From Oxalobacteraceae bacterium (GTDB taxonomy: Bacteria; Pseudomonadota; Gammaproteobacteria; Burkholderiales; Burkholderiaceae_D), in contig JAUYNR010000038.1 in the NCBI GenBank assembly GCA_030698225.1, positions 62,001 through 126,000 on the forward strand: a stretch of 64,000 bases of DNA, given 5' to 3'. A program made the translations under genes and the position numbers. This document shows positions 39,880 through 49,151 of the stretch, one piece after another. A model generated the notes under the pieces. It was not told the DNA's origin. It saw only the letters and a list, made by a program, of their open reading frames with translations, and ran no database searches. The first letter of the stretch is position 1. Every line of letters starts with the position of its first letter.

Positions 39880-40641
39880 TTACTTGATATCTTTCCAGAA
39901 GGCAGCGTTCAAGCGCCACGTGACAACAAAGAATATGCCAAGGAAAAGCAGCACCCAGACGCCCAGGCGTTTGCGCGTGTTTTGTATTGGCTCACCCATC
40001 CACTGCAGATAGCCAACCAAGTCAGCAACCGCAGCATCATAGTCGCTGGTGGACAGTTTTCCCGCTGCAACCTGCTGGAATCCGGCAAATTTATGCACTA
40101 CGCCAGCGCTGTGCTGATCCTTTTCTTCCACGAATTTGGCAGTGCGCGTACCTTGCAACTCCCACAGAACATGCGGCATTCCAACATTTGGAAATACCAT
40201 GTTATTCCAGCCAGTAGGGCGTGTATCGTCTTTGTAGTAAGTGCGCAGATACGTGTAAAGCCAGTCTGCCCCCGAGCCATCGCCGGAAGAACGCGCCCGC
40301 GCAATTACCGACAGGTCCGGCGGCACCACGCCAAACAACTCCTTGGCATCTTTGGCAGTCATCGCTGTTTGCATCAGATCGCCGACTTTTTCACTGGTAA
40401 ACAGCAGATTGGTCTTGATCTGATCTTCAGTCAGCCCGATATCCCTAAGGCGGTTGTACCGCATCGATGCGGCAGCATGGCAGTTCAGGCAGTAGTTAAC
40501 AAAGAGCTTGGCCCCGTTTTGCAGCGCCGCCATGTCGGTACTGCGATCCGGTGCATGATCCAGCGCAAAGCCGCCCCCTGCGGCAAGAGCAAGTGCGGGC
40601 ACCAGCGCAATGGCAGCAATCAGTTTTTTCAAAAATTTCAT
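39880..40641 (-). CDS. petC: Ubiquinol-cytochrome c reductase cytochrome c1
   Basis: A 253-residue c-type cytochrome of the bc1 complex. The signal peptide is MKFLKKLIAAIALVPALALA. Haem attaches at C51/C54 with H55 (CLNCH). A C-terminal membrane anchor is present (WVLLFLGIFFVVTW). It passes electrons from the Rieske centre to soluble cytochrome c. It lies 21 bp after petB. Confidence 0.96.
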   Translation of the reverse strand: MKFLKKLIAAIALVPALALAAGGGFALDHAPDRSTDMAALQNGAKLFVNYCLNCHAAASMRYNRLRDIGLTEDQIKTNLLFTSEKVGDLMQTAMTAKDAKELFGVVPPDLSVIARARSSGDGSGADWLYTYLRTYYKDDTRPTGWNNMVFPNVGMPHVLWELQGTRTAKFVEEKDQHSAGVVHKFAGFQQVAAGKLSTSDYDAAVADLVGYLQWMGEPIQNTRKRLGVWVLLFLGIFFVVTWRLNAAFWKDIK

Positions 40642-40662
40642 TTTGTAGTATCCCTTTTGCGC

Positions 40663-42072
40663 TTAATGCGAATGGAACGTGACGCGGTCGGGCACGGTCT
40701 TGAATGTACCCATTTCGCTCCACCACGGCATTAACATAAAGAAGCTGAAGTAAAACAACGTGCACACTTGCGAAACAATGGTGCGCACATCGGTCGGCGG
40801 CTGGGTACCGAGGTAGCCGAGCGTCAGGAACGCGATGCCGAACAGGACGTATATATACTTATGCCATTGCGGACGATAACGGATCGACTTGGCTTTCGAG
40901 TAATCCAGCCAAGGCAGAAATGCCAGGATCACGACCGACAAACCAAACAGGACTACGCCCCAGAATTTCGCGTCCAGAATGCTTGGCAGCATACCGACGA
41001 TGGCGACCAGAGCAATCACGGCAATGGCCGCCTTGATCTTGGCCGACAGGCGCGACTTGAGCAAGATGAACACGACGTAAGCAGCAATCGCAGCCATCAG
41101 CACATACATGAAGTCCGCCGTGGTCGCGCGCAGCACCGAGTAAAACGGCGTAAAGTACCAAGTCGGCGCGATGTGCAATGGCGTCGTCAGTGGATCGGCG
41201 GGAACGAAGTTATTGTACTCAAGGAAGTAGCCCCCCATTTCCGGTGCAAAGAATACGATTGCAGAGAACGCGATCAGGAACACGGCCACGCCCATGATGT
41301 CATGGACGGAGTAATACGGGTGAAAAGGGATGCCGTCGAGCGGAATGCCGTTCGCATCTGTCTTGTCCTTGATCTCGATTCCGTCAGGGTTATTCGAACC
41401 CACTTCATGCAGCGCAATAATGTGGGCGACAACCAGGCCCAGCAATACCAAAGGAACGGCAATGACGTGGAACGAGAAGAACCGATTCAGAGTTGCATCG
41501 CCTACCACGTAATCACCGCGAATCCACAATGACAAATCGGGGCCGATGAATGGAATGGCGCCGAACAAGTTGACGATCACCTGCGCACCCCAGTAAGACA
41601 TTTGCCCCCATGGCAGCAGATAGCCCATGAACGCTTCGGCCATCAGGCACAGGAAGATGCCGACACCAAACAACCAGACCAGTTCACGTGGTTTGCGGTA
41701 GGAGCCGTAGAGCAGGCCGCGGACCATGTGCAGATAAACCACGATGAAGAATGCGGAAGCGCCGGTGGAGTGCATATAACGCACCAGCCAACCCCATGGC
41801 ACGTCGCGCATGATGTATTCAACCGAGGCGAATGCCAACGCCGCGTCTGGCTTGTAATGCATAACCAGGAAGATTCCGGTGACGATCTGGATCACCAGCA
41901 CCAGCATGGCGAGCGAACCGAAGAAATACCAGAAGTTAAAATTTTTCGGTGCGTAATACTCAGACAAATGCGCTTTATAAGTTGATGTCAGCGGGAAACG
42001 CGCATCGATCCAGTTCATTGCCTTGGCAGCGATTGGTGCATCGGCCGGAAGTTGCTTTTCATGAAATGCCAT
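40663..42072 (-). CDS. petB: Ubiquinol-cytochrome c reductase cytochrome b
   Basis: A 469-residue polytopic protein that carries the two b haems and both quinone sites. It shows the haem-ligand helices with HMVRGLLYGSYRKPRELVW and HVIAVPLVLLGLVVAHIIALHEVG. The Qo-site PEWY-like position is APTWYFTPFYSVLRA. It lies two bases after petA, so translation is coupled. Confidence 0.96.
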   Translation of the reverse strand: MAFHEKQLPADAPIAAKAMNWIDARFPLTSTYKAHLSEYYAPKNFNFWYFFGSLAMLVLVIQIVTGIFLVMHYKPDAALAFASVEYIMRDVPWGWLVRYMHSTGASAFFIVVYLHMVRGLLYGSYRKPRELVWLFGVGIFLCLMAEAFMGYLLPWGQMSYWGAQVIVNLFGAIPFIGPDLSLWIRGDYVVGDATLNRFFSFHVIAVPLVLLGLVVAHIIALHEVGSNNPDGIEIKDKTDANGIPLDGIPFHPYYSVHDIMGVAVFLIAFSAIVFFAPEMGGYFLEYNNFVPADPLTTPLHIAPTWYFTPFYSVLRATTADFMYVLMAAIAAYVVFILLKSRLSAKIKAAIAVIALVAIVGMLPSILDAKFWGVVLFGLSVVILAFLPWLDYSKAKSIRYRPQWHKYIYVLFGIAFLTLGYLGTQPPTDVRTIVSQVCTLFYFSFFMLMPWWSEMGTFKTVPDRVTFHSH

Positions 42073-42074
42073 GA

Positions 42075-42689
42075 TTACGCCTCGCCTTTCTCGTCTTTAC
42101 CGATAATAATTTTGGTATCCGACAGATACATATGACGCGGGACGTCCAGATTTGTCGGCGAAGGCTTGTTCTTGAAGACGCGCCCGGCCAAGTCGAATGT
42201 TGATCCATGGCAAGGGCAGAGAAAGCCGCCAGCCCAGTCGTCGGGCAATGAAGGCTGTGCGCCAGCCTGGAACTTGGAACTGGGAGAACAACCCAGATGC
42301 GGGCAAATACCGACTGCGATCAGGATATCCTTGTGCTCAGGGCGCGACCGCGTCTGCTTATCGCAATAGGACGGCAAATCCATTGTGTATGACTTTTCCG
42401 ACAAAGGGTCGGCCAGCTTGCCATCGAGCTTGGAGAGCTCAGCCATCATTTCAGGGGTCCGCTTTAACAGCCATACCGGCTTGCCGCGCCACTCCACAAT
42501 CTTCATCTCACCTGGCTTCAAGTTCGATATATCTGCCTCCACCGGAGCGCCAGCAGCCTTGGCCCGTTCGGATGGCTGAAAGGTGCTAACCAATGCTCCT
42601 GCCGTTGCCAAACCAGCCACACCGCCCATCGCAGCCGTGACGACGAGCAAACCGCGTCGGCCGGAATCGACCTGCTTTTCGTTACTCAT
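42075..42689 (-). CDS. petA: Rieske iron-sulfur subunit of the bc1 complex
   Basis: A 204-residue Rieske protein. The [2Fe-2S] ligands are in CPHLGC and CPCHGS. The N terminus has a twin-arginine pair (R11, R12) followed by a hydrophobic helix, so it is an expected Tat substrate that stays membrane-anchored. The tatABC genes lie 5 kb away in this window. It heads petABC. Confidence 0.96.
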   Translation of the reverse strand: MSNEKQVDSGRRGLLVVTAAMGGVAGLATAGALVSTFQPSERAKAAGAPVEADISNLKPGEMKIVEWRGKPVWLLKRTPEMMAELSKLDGKLADPLSEKSYTMDLPSYCDKQTRSRPEHKDILIAVGICPHLGCSPSSKFQAGAQPSLPDDWAGGFLCPCHGSTFDLAGRVFKNKPSPTNLDVPRHMYLSDTKIIIGKDEKGEA

Positions 42690-42762
42690 ACCAACCCCAA
42701 TCAGTCAAAACACGAAATTTGTGCGAAGCAACATGCGTAAACATAGCTTCTAGCAACCTTAA

Positions 42763-42791
42763 ATTATAACGGAGGCAGCCTTTGTTATAAA
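42763..42791 (-). promoter_or_regulatory. Candidate petABC promoter within a dyad
   Basis: A perfect TATAAT reads on the minus strand at 42768-42763, about 67 bases of leader before petA. The -35 position is weak (TTTATA). The dyad TTATAAC/GTTATAA spans the -10 and -35, so a bound regulator would cover the promoter. Confidence 0.4.
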
Positions 42792-42845
42792 GAGAAATTA
42801 CCCTTCATCCAACATGCAGTAATTTTTCTTATCGCAGGACAGGTC

Positions 42846-42874
42846 TTGACGACGTTAAAAATTGTCAATATATT
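42846..42874 (+). promoter_or_regulatory. Candidate mscL promoter
   Basis: TTGACG (42846-42851), a 17-base spacer and TATATT (42869-42874) form a good sigma-70 match on the plus strand. The spacer ends with GTCAA, inverted to TTGAC at the -35. The leader to mscL would be about 110 bases. Confidence 0.5.
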
Positions 42875-42993
42875 TTTTTTAATCAGGTACCCGGCATCAG
42901 AAGCTGGGGGTCTGCATTGGTCTGCATTGCACTTAATTTGCTGCAAGGCTAAAGTCATGTTAAATTCATAACAATGACAAACAGGAGAGCCTC

Positions 42994-43410
42994 ATGAGCA
43001 TGACGCAGGAATTCAAAAGCTTCATCTCCAGGGGTAATGTCATGGATCTGGCTGTCGGCGTGATTATCGGCGCAGCATTCGGAAAAATTGTCGATTCCCT
43101 GGTGCAAGACATCATCATGCCGATCGTCGGGAAACTTGTTGGAGGCCTGGATTTTTCCAGCTATTACCTGCCGCTGAACGGGCAAAGCACCGGACTGGTA
43201 TTGGCAGAAGCGAAAAAGGCCGGCGCAGTGCTAGCTTACGGCAACTTCGCCACGATTGCATTGAACTTCATCATTCTGGCTTTTATCATTTTCCAGATGA
43301 TTCGCCTGTTCAACAAAATGAAACAGGCGGAGCCGCTGCCCGCACCCGCAGCCACGCCGGAAGATGTGATTCTGCTGCGCGAAATCCGCGATGCGTTGAA
43401 AACCCGATAA
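42994..43410 (+). CDS. mscL: Large-conductance mechanosensitive channel MscL
   Basis: A 138-residue channel with two membrane helices: [20 protein letters not shown] (TM1) and [20 protein letters not shown] (TM2). A C-terminal charged helix follows. It releases solutes on hypo-osmotic shock. AGGAG precedes ATG 42994 at good spacing; a second ATG at 43000 is possible. It is convergent with the NIF3-like gene (6 bp apart). Confidence 0.96.
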   Translation: MSMTQEFKSFISRGNVMDLAVGVIIGAAFGKIVDSLVQDIIMPIVGKLVGGLDFSSYYLPLNGQSTGLVLAEAKKAGAVLAYGNFATIALNFIILAFIIFQMIRLFNKMKQAEPLPAPAATPEDVILLREIRDALKTR

Positions 43411-43415
43411 TCCCC

Positions 43416-44183
43416 CTATACCGGATTGTCGATATCGATGAAATGATGCGCAATGCCAAACTGCCGGGCCAGAAACTCGCCCAGCGCCTGCACGCCGTAG
43501 CGTTCAGTGGCGTGATGACCGCAGGCCAGGTAGGCAACGCCGGCTTCGCGCGCCAGATGGACGGTGGGCTCCGAGATTTCACCGCTGAGGTAGATATCCG
43601 CTCCGGCTGCAATCGCATCCGTCATGAAATTTTGGGCGGCCCCGGTACACCAGGCAATCCGCCTGACAGGCTGCGCCGGATCGCCTATCAGCAAGGGTTG
43701 CCGGCCTAGTTTTGCTGACACATCGAGTGCCAGATCCCCTGCAGTTCTGATAGCGGCATTTACCGCAGTGCCGAGACAGCCCAAATCATCTGCGCCGAAG
43801 CGCGCATCTGCAGACAGCTCAAGCACTTCGGCCAGTTGTGCGTTGTTTCCCAGGACTGGATGCGCGTCCAGCGGCAGATGGTAGGCGAACAAGTTTATTT
43901 CGTGCGCAAGCAACAATTTCAGCCTCTTTTGCTTGATACCTACCACGCAAGCATCCTCCCCGCGCCAGAAATAGCCGTGGTGTACCAGTACCGCGTCTGC
44001 CTTCAAATCGATTGCAGCTTCAAGCAAGGCCAAGCTGGCGGTCACTCCTGTCACCAGCGTTTTTATCGATGCGGCTCCTGCTACCTGCAATCCGTTTGGA
44101 CAATAATCGCGAAAACGTGTAATTTCCAAGGTGAGCGCTAGAAATTTTGCCAACTCATCCCTATCTACCGATCGTTGATTCAT
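43416..44183 (-). CDS. NIF3/DUF34-family metal-binding protein (YbgI-like)
   Basis: A 255-residue protein of the NIF3/GTP cyclohydrolase I type 2-like family. It has the dimetal-site motifs [31 protein letters not shown] and [15 protein letters not shown]. The true activity of the family is not settled. ATG 44183 ([11 protein letters not shown]) is chosen. It is only 17 bases from the divergent DegS-like start, so the promoters of the two genes must lie inside each other's coding region or overlap. Confidence 0.88.
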   Translation of the reverse strand: MNQRSVDRDELAKFLALTLEITRFRDYCPNGLQVAGAASIKTLVTGVTASLALLEAAIDLKADAVLVHHGYFWRGEDACVVGIKQKRLKLLLAHEINLFAYHLPLDAHPVLGNNAQLAEVLELSADARFGADDLGCLGTAVNAAIRTAGDLALDVSAKLGRQPLLIGDPAQPVRRIAWCTGAAQNFMTDAIAAGADIYLSGEISEPTVHLAREAGVAYLACGHHATERYGVQALGEFLARQFGIAHHFIDIDNPV

Positions 44184-44200
44184 TTTTTCTTTACCTTCAT

Positions 44201-45355
44201 ATGCGACGTTTTTGGTTACTCTTTGCACAATCCGTGACTATTGGTCTGGCCGTATGGTTCATTGTAACGACCTTGAAACCGGATTGGGCCGGCAGACTTG
44301 CTGGCTCGCAAAGCGTGCGCATTGCCTCTGTATCGATACAGGAAGCGGCGCCATCGCAGTTGCCAGCGCCAAACTCTTATCGCGACGCCGCCAAACGCGC
44401 GATGCCTTCGGTGGTAAACATCTTCACCACCAAGGAAGCCAGACAGCTGAAAAATCCCTACCTGGACGACCCTTTTTTCAAGAAATTTTTTGGCGACGGC
44501 TATGGCGAGCAGGAAGAAAAGCAATCGAGCCTCGGCTCCGGTGTCGTCATCAGCCCGCAAGGCTATATCCTGACCAACAATCATGTAGTCGAAGCCGCAG
44601 ATGAAATTGAAGTGGCTCTTGCCGATGGCCGCAAGGCGCCTGCCAAAGTGGTCGGTGCCGACCCCGAAACGGATCTGGCAGTGATCAAGATCGATGTGCC
44701 GAATCTGCCTTCCATTACCCTGGGCCGGATCGAACAAGCGCAGGTTGGCGATCCGGTACTGGCCATCGGCAATCCATTCGGTGTCGGCCAGACAGTCACT
44801 ATGGGTATCATCTCGGCGTTGGGGCGCAATCATCTTGGCATCAATACCTTCGAGAACTTCATCCAGACCGATGCCGCCATCAACCCAGGCAATTCGGGCG
44901 GCGCGCTGATCGACACCAATGGCAACCTGCTTGGCATCAACACCGCCATCTATTCCCGCAGCGGCGGCTCGCTCGGAATCGGCTTTGCGATCCCGGTCTC
45001 GACCGTCAAGACAGTCATGGAATCGATCATCAGTACCGGCCAGGTGGTTCGCGGCTGGATCGGCGTCGAACCGCAGGACATCACGCCGGAACTGGCGGAA
45101 AGCTTCGGCCTGACCAGGAAGACCGGCGCCATCATCGCCGGCGTCCTGCGCGACGGACCGGCCGATAAGGCAGGGATCAAGCCGGGCGATATATTGGTCG
45201 CGATTGAAGGCAAGCCCGTCACCGATACCACGGAAATGCTCAACCTGATCGCACAACTGACTCCAGGCGATAAAGCAAAATTCACCGTCTTGCGGCGCAA
45301 CCAGGAATCTGAAATGCGGGTCACCATCGGCCAGCGCCCGAAAATCCAGCGTTAA
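44201..45355 (+). CDS. Membrane-anchored DegS-like serine protease with one PDZ domain
   Basis: A 384-residue S1C protease. An N-terminal hydrophobic anchor ([20 protein letters not shown]) places the catalytic part in the periplasm. The triad is H128 (TNNHVVEA), D158 (ETDLAVIK) and S232 (GNSGGAL). A single PDZ domain follows ([13 protein letters not shown] to [11 protein letters not shown]), so the layout is DegS-like rather than DegP/DegQ with two PDZ domains. It may cleave an anti-sigma factor; no rseA is in view. Confidence 0.9.
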   Translation: MRRFWLLFAQSVTIGLAVWFIVTTLKPDWAGRLAGSQSVRIASVSIQEAAPSQLPAPNSYRDAAKRAMPSVVNIFTTKEARQLKNPYLDDPFFKKFFGDGYGEQEEKQSSLGSGVVISPQGYILTNNHVVEAADEIEVALADGRKAPAKVVGADPETDLAVIKIDVPNLPSITLGRIEQAQVGDPVLAIGNPFGVGQTVTMGIISALGRNHLGINTFENFIQTDAAINPGNSGGALIDTNGNLLGINTAIYSRSGGSLGIGFAIPVSTVKTVMESIISTGQVVRGWIGVEPQDITPELAESFGLTRKTGAIIAGVLRDGPADKAGIKPGDILVAIEGKPVTDTTEMLNLIAQLTPGDKAKFTVLRRNQESEMRVTIGQRPKIQR

Positions 45356-45392
45356 AAAATAAGTACACCGGCACCGGAGCCAGATTTCTGCC

Positions 45393-46076
45393 ATGCACTT
45401 CCGCGACCTGATCCAGTTTCTCGCCGAGTTGAGCGAAAATAACAACCGCGCCTGGTTCGCGATGAACCGGCCGCGCTACGACATCCTGCGCGAAGAGTTC
45501 CTGACGCTCGTCACCGGCCTGATTGCCGAAATCGCTGCTTTCGATCCGTTTGTCGCCAACTGCGATCCGAAAAAGGCCTTGTTCCGGATCAATCGCGACA
45601 TGCGCTTCTCAAAGGATAAAAGACCGTACAAAACCACGTTTTCCGCTTCGATTTTACCCAGCGGGCGCAAGAAGCCGAGCGAGGGCGGCGGTCCGGCCTA
45701 TTATCTTCAGATCAGTGCTGCCGGACAACTACATTTTGGCGTCGGCGAATACGCGCCGCCGCCACAGCGTTTGCGCGCCATTCGCCAACACATCGCAGCG
45801 GATGTACAAGGCTTTGGCAAACTGCTCAAGGACAGGAAATTGCAAGCCGCATTCGGCGGCTTTTATGAAGAAGGCAAATTGACACGTCCGCCCAAGGGGT
45901 TCGCCGCGGATCTTCCGCATATCGAGCAGATCAAGCTGAAAAGCTATTTTGTCTGGAAAGAGACCGTGCTGAACCGGAACGCACCGGAAGCAGCCAGCGC
46001 GACCCTGCTGGCCGGTTTCCGCGATGCCTATGCGCTGGTGGCATGGCTGCGCGGCGTGCCGCAACTTGAGCCATGA
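45393..46076 (+). CDS. DUF2461-family protein of unknown function
   Basis: A 227-residue protein of the TIGR02453/DUF2461 family. Recognisable are FLAELSENNNRAWFAMNRPRY, FRINRDMRFSKDKRPYKT and the YYLQISAAGQLHFGVGEY core. No catalytic role is established. It follows the DegS-like gene by 37 bp on the same strand and is convergent with tatC. Confidence 0.88.
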   Translation: MHFRDLIQFLAELSENNNRAWFAMNRPRYDILREEFLTLVTGLIAEIAAFDPFVANCDPKKALFRINRDMRFSKDKRPYKTTFSASILPSGRKKPSEGGGPAYYLQISAAGQLHFGVGEYAPPPQRLRAIRQHIAADVQGFGKLLKDRKLQAAFGGFYEEGKLTRPPKGFAADLPHIEQIKLKSYFVWKETVLNRNAPEAASATLLAGFRDAYALVAWLRGVPQLEP

Positions 46077-46098
46077 CTATCATATGAAGAAAATTATG

Positions 46099-46160
46099 GG
46101 AGTATGAACAAACTTCCCTTTATTTTCATGCGGAAACCATCACCATATTTATGAGTATAT
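46099..46160 (-). repeat. 74-nt intergenic repeat, copy F (shortened, degenerate)
   Basis: On the minus strand ATATAC, TCCGCATG, GGGAAGT and the closing CATACTCC remain. The copy is about 12 bases shorter than the others, mainly in the first stem. It fills the convergent gap between the DUF2461 gene and tatC. Confidence 0.6.
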
Positions 46161-46161
46161 C

Positions 46162-46932
46162 TCAGGCATCGGGCGCTTCCTGGACCGGCGCCTGGGTTGC
46201 CTTGGCAAAAATCGGTGCTACCAGCAGTCCGAGTTCATACAGCAGGCACATCGGCACCGCCAGTGCGAACTGGCTCACTACGTCCGGCGGCGTCACGATG
46301 GCGGCGATCACGAAGGAGCCGACGATCACGTAAGGCCGAATCGCTTTCAGTTTTTCCAGCGTCACCAAACCCATCCGCACCAGCACGATCACCACTATCG
46401 GCACCTCGAACGTCAAGCCGAAGGCCAGGCACATCGACATCACAAAATCCAGGTAATTCTCTATATCAGGCGCCACCGTGATGGAAGCGGGTGCGAATTC
46501 GTTAATGAATTTGAATACCCGGCCAAAAACCAAAAAATAACAAAATGCAATTCCTGCCAGAAATAACAGGGACGAGGAGACCACCAGCGGGATTATCAGC
46601 TTTCTCTCGTGCAGATACAGCCCGGGAGCGATGAAGGCCCAGACCTGATACAGCACCCAGGGCAAGGCCAGGATGAATGCCAGCAGCAGGGTAACCTTCA
46701 TCGGCACCAGGAAAGGGGAAACCACCCCGGTGGCAATCATCTTGGCGCCGGACGGCAATGAAGCCATCATCGGGCGCGCCAGGAAGTCATAGATTTCCGC
46801 GGGGCCAGGCCACAGGAACAGCAGGCCGCAGATAATCAGCACGCCAATCGAAGCCCGCACCAAGCGGTCGCGCAATTCGACCAGATGTGAAATGAAGGTG
46901 TCTTCCACCCCTGTTTTTGGTTCTTCGGACAT
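46162..46932 (-). CDS. tatC: Twin-arginine translocase subunit TatC
   Basis: The Tat receptor component, 256 residues with six helices. The N-terminal SHLVELRDRLVRA and FLVPMKVTLLLAFILALPWVLYQ are invariant, as is FGLTFEVPIVVIVLV. ATG 46932 (MSEEPKTG) is chosen; ATG 46947 would add five residues. It lies 124 bp after tatB, looser than usual. Confidence 0.96.
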   Translation of the reverse strand: MSEEPKTGVEDTFISHLVELRDRLVRASIGVLIICGLLFLWPGPAEIYDFLARPMMASLPSGAKMIATGVVSPFLVPMKVTLLLAFILALPWVLYQVWAFIAPGLYLHERKLIIPLVVSSSLLFLAGIAFCYFLVFGRVFKFINEFAPASITVAPDIENYLDFVMSMCLAFGLTFEVPIVVIVLVRMGLVTLEKLKAIRPYVIVGSFVIAAIVTPPDVVSQFALAVPMCLLYELGLLVAPIFAKATQAPVQEAPDA

Positions 46933-47056
46933 AAGGCCTGCTGGCAAATAAATTTAAAGAGTGAGTGGGTTTAAAACACTGCGGAGCCAGGAACCGGGAT
47001 TCCTTGCAGCTTCAAACCAAAGCGCGCCACTGCACCATGCATCTTGCCGGCACGCG

Positions 47057-47551
47057 CTAGTGAAACGAGTGGGGCGTTTTGCTGCCGGGGCGATACCTGG
47101 ACACCCGTGCGGCGCCTGACAGCAGATGCGACTTGCCGCCATGACGCTGCTTGTACCAAGTTGGGATGGCCGTGGTACGGGCCAGTTTCTTCCTGCGAAA
47201 GCTCTTCGCTTTCGCGGCAATCTGCTGCTGCGGGGCGGAAAAGGACGAGTATGGCGGATCGACATCAAAATCGCCTGCCGTCGACTTGATTTCGCGCTCG
47301 GCGTCGGACAGATTGCGGGCGATCGAACTTTCGACGTCTTTGGCCGCATCCTGCACTTCCTGCTGCATCGTGCGCAGTTCATCGAGCTCCATCTCGCGAC
47401 TGACCTCGGATTTCACGTCATTGATATAACGCTGGGCACGCCCCAGCAATGAACCGGCCATGCGCGCGACTTTCGGCAGTTTTTCAGGGCCGATCACCAC
47501 CAGCGCAACCACCCCGATCAATGCCAGTTTGGAAAGACCTAAATCAATCAT
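47057..47551 (-). CDS. tatB: Twin-arginine translocase subunit TatB
   Basis: A 164-residue protein. One membrane helix (LALIGVVALVVIGPEKLPKVAR) with the TatB signature GPEKLP is followed by an amphipathic helix and a long charged tail (REMELDELRTMQQEVQDAAKDVE). ATG 47551 (MIDLGLSKLAL) is the conserved start. It pairs with TatC to bind RR signals. Confidence 0.95.
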   Translation of the reverse strand: MIDLGLSKLALIGVVALVVIGPEKLPKVARMAGSLLGRAQRYINDVKSEVSREMELDELRTMQQEVQDAAKDVESSIARNLSDAEREIKSTAGDFDVDPPYSSFSAPQQQIAAKAKSFRRKKLARTTAIPTWYKQRHGGKSHLLSGAARVSRYRPGSKTPHSFH

Positions 47552-47631
47552 AAGGCTGTAGCGACAGGCAACAAACAGCACCCGGTACTGCAGTCATGGC
47601 CTCTGCCATCCGCAATACCGACAGGCGCGGT

Positions 47632-47856
47632 TCAGTCCTTCGTCTTCTCTTTCGACTCAACATCAATTGTGTTTTTTTCATTGGCTTGCGGCAAATTCTG
47701 GGCTGTGGATTTTTCTTCCTCGCCCTTGACGCCATCCTTGAAACCCTTGACTGCCTTGCCCAAGTCGGAACCCATATTGCCTATTTTCTTGGTGCCGAAC
47801 ACCAGCATCACGATTACCAGCACAATCAGCCAGTGCCAAATACTTAACGAACCCAT
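47632..47856 (-). CDS. tatA: Twin-arginine translocase subunit TatA
   Basis: A 74-residue pore-forming subunit. [20 protein letters not shown] is the membrane helix, then FGTKKI and the amphipathic [13 protein letters not shown] polar tail follows. ATG 47856 is chosen over 47871 because MGSLSIWHW is conserved. It heads tatABC. Confidence 0.95.
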   Translation of the reverse strand: MGSLSIWHWLIVLVIVMLVFGTKKIGNMGSDLGKAVKGFKDGVKGEEEKSTAQNLPQANEKNTIDVESKEKTKD

Positions 47857-47929
47857 GATTATTCCTTTCAAGACGGATCTATACCGTCAGATGCGCGAAA
47901 AAATATTAACCGGCCAAAAAGATACCCTA

Positions 47930-48301
47930 TTAACGTCGGCCGCGCCACGGTTGCGGTCCACCGATCAGATGCAGATGCAGATGGTACACCTCTTGACCGC
48001 CATCCGGACCCGTATTGATCATTGTTTTGTAGCCGCCTGTTAGACCATTATTTGCGTCATTAGTTAATGCGCAGCCGAATTCTTTTGCCAGCTTCGGCAC
48101 CAGCAACAGCATCTGCGCCAGCAAGCCCGCATGTTCACTGCCGCAGTCCGATAACGTGGCGATATGCTGCTTCGGGATCACCAGCAAGTGTACCGGAGCG
48201 GCCGGATTGTGATCCTTGAATGCCAGCAGCGTATCGTCTTCGTAGACGATCTCGGACGGGATGATTTTTGCTGCAATCTTGCAAAAAATACAATTATCCA
48301 A
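47930..48301 (-). CDS. hinT: HIT-family nucleotide hydrolase HinT
   Basis: A 123-residue purine nucleoside phosphoramidase-like protein. NCIFCKIAAKIIPSEIVYEDD begins the fold. The catalytic histidine triad H107/H109/H111 lies in YHLHLHLIGG. It sits between hisE and tatA, a standard Burkholderiales position. Confidence 0.93.
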   Translation of the reverse strand: MDNCIFCKIAAKIIPSEIVYEDDTLLAFKDHNPAAPVHLLVIPKQHIATLSDCGSEHAGLLAQMLLLVPKLAKEFGCALTNDANNGLTGGYKTMINTGPDGGQEVYHLHLHLIGGPQPWRGRR

Positions 48302-48315
48302 CTTGGCTCCAAATT

Positions 48316-48376
48316 AACGTAAAGTCGCGCAGCGACTCACTTCGCTCCCCTCGCCCGCCTGCGGGAGAGGGCGACC
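48316..48376 (-). repeat. GC-rich repeat, copy 1 (short form)
   Basis: On the minus strand this reads CCCTCTCCCGCAGGCGGG, then GAGCGAAGTGAGTCGCT and GCGACTTTACG. The same blocks occur at 59897-60008 in the opposite orientation, there with a central insert. AGTCGC/GCGACT can form a hairpin. It lies directly after the hisE stop. Confidence 0.7.
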
Positions 48377-48378
48377 AT

Positions 48379-48750
48379 TCAGTTCTTGTCCGATTCATCG
48401 GCGTCGCGCAACACATCCTTGCGCGCCGCCTTTTCCTCGATGCCGGACAGGCCTTCGCGCCGCGCCAATTCATCCAGCACCTGTTGCGGCGTCAAACCGA
48501 ATTGCGCCAGCATGATCAGCGAATGGAACCACAAGTCCGCGCATTCATACAGCACTTTCGAGGCATCGCCGTCGATGCGCGCATCTTTTGCCGCCATCAC
48601 CGTTTCGGTCGCCTCTTCACCAATCTTTTTCAGGATCGCATCGTCGCCCTTGGCGAACAGGCGCGCCACATAGGACTGCTCCGGATTGCCGCCGTTGGCC
48701 AGTTTGCGCGACTCGATGACCGCCGCCAGTCGATTTAATGTTTCACTCAT
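48379..48750 (-). CDS. hisE: Phosphoribosyl-ATP pyrophosphatase HisE
   Basis: A 123-residue enzyme of the MazG-like fold for the second step of histidine synthesis. The motif [14 protein letters not shown] and [14 protein letters not shown] carry the metal-binding acidic residues. It is separate from HisI here. The start overlaps the hisI stop by four bases. Confidence 0.95.
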   Translation of the reverse strand: MSETLNRLAAVIESRKLANGGNPEQSYVARLFAKGDDAILKKIGEEATETVMAAKDARIDGDASKVLYECADLWFHSLIMLAQFGLTPQQVLDELARREGLSGIEEKAARKDVLRDADESDKN

Positions 48751-49151
48751 TTATAGATGCTTTCAGGACTCTTCAACACCGGCTCGACCGCTTGCCAGAC
48801 GCCGTCGGTGGAATCGCCTTCGAATTTCTGGAAGAAGCAGGAATGGCGTCCGGTATGGCAGGCAATATCATCGGTCTGCTCGACCTTCAGCAACACCACA
48901 TCCTCGTCGCAGTCCAGCCGGATTTCATGCACTTTCTGGATATGCCCGGATTCCTCGCCCTTGTGCCAGAGCTTCTTGCGCGAGCGGCTCCAGTATACGG
49001 CCTCGCCCAGTTCCACGGTCCGGGCCAGCGCGTCGCGGTTCATCCAGGCGAACATCAATACGTCATTGCTGCCCACTTCCTGCGCAATCACCGGCACCAG
49101 GCCGTGCTCGTCCCAGCGCACCTTGTTTAACCACTTGAAATTTGCGCTCAT
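48747..49151 (-). CDS. hisI: Phosphoribosyl-AMP cyclohydrolase HisI
   Basis: A 134-residue enzyme for the third step of histidine synthesis. [28 protein letters not shown] and [13 protein letters not shown] are diagnostic. DCDED and C in ACHTG supply zinc and magnesium ligands. ATGA overlaps join it to hisF and hisE. Confidence 0.96.
   Translation of the reverse strand: MSANFKWLNKVRWDEHGLVPVIAQEVGSNDVLMFAWMNRDALARTVELGEAVYWSRSRKKLWHKGEESGHIQKVHEIRLDCDEDVVLLKVEQTDDIACHTGRHSCFFQKFEGDSTDGVWQAVEPVLKSPESIYK

Larger units (their letters stand above)
42690..42993. other. Divergent control region between petABC and mscL
   Basis: These 304 bp hold candidate promoters for both sides, two inverted repeats (TTATAAC-N13-GTTATAA at 42764-42790; TTGAC-N13-GTCAA at 42846-42868) and a tandem decamer GGTCTGCATT at 42909-42928. 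No ORF is supported. Confidence 0.5.
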
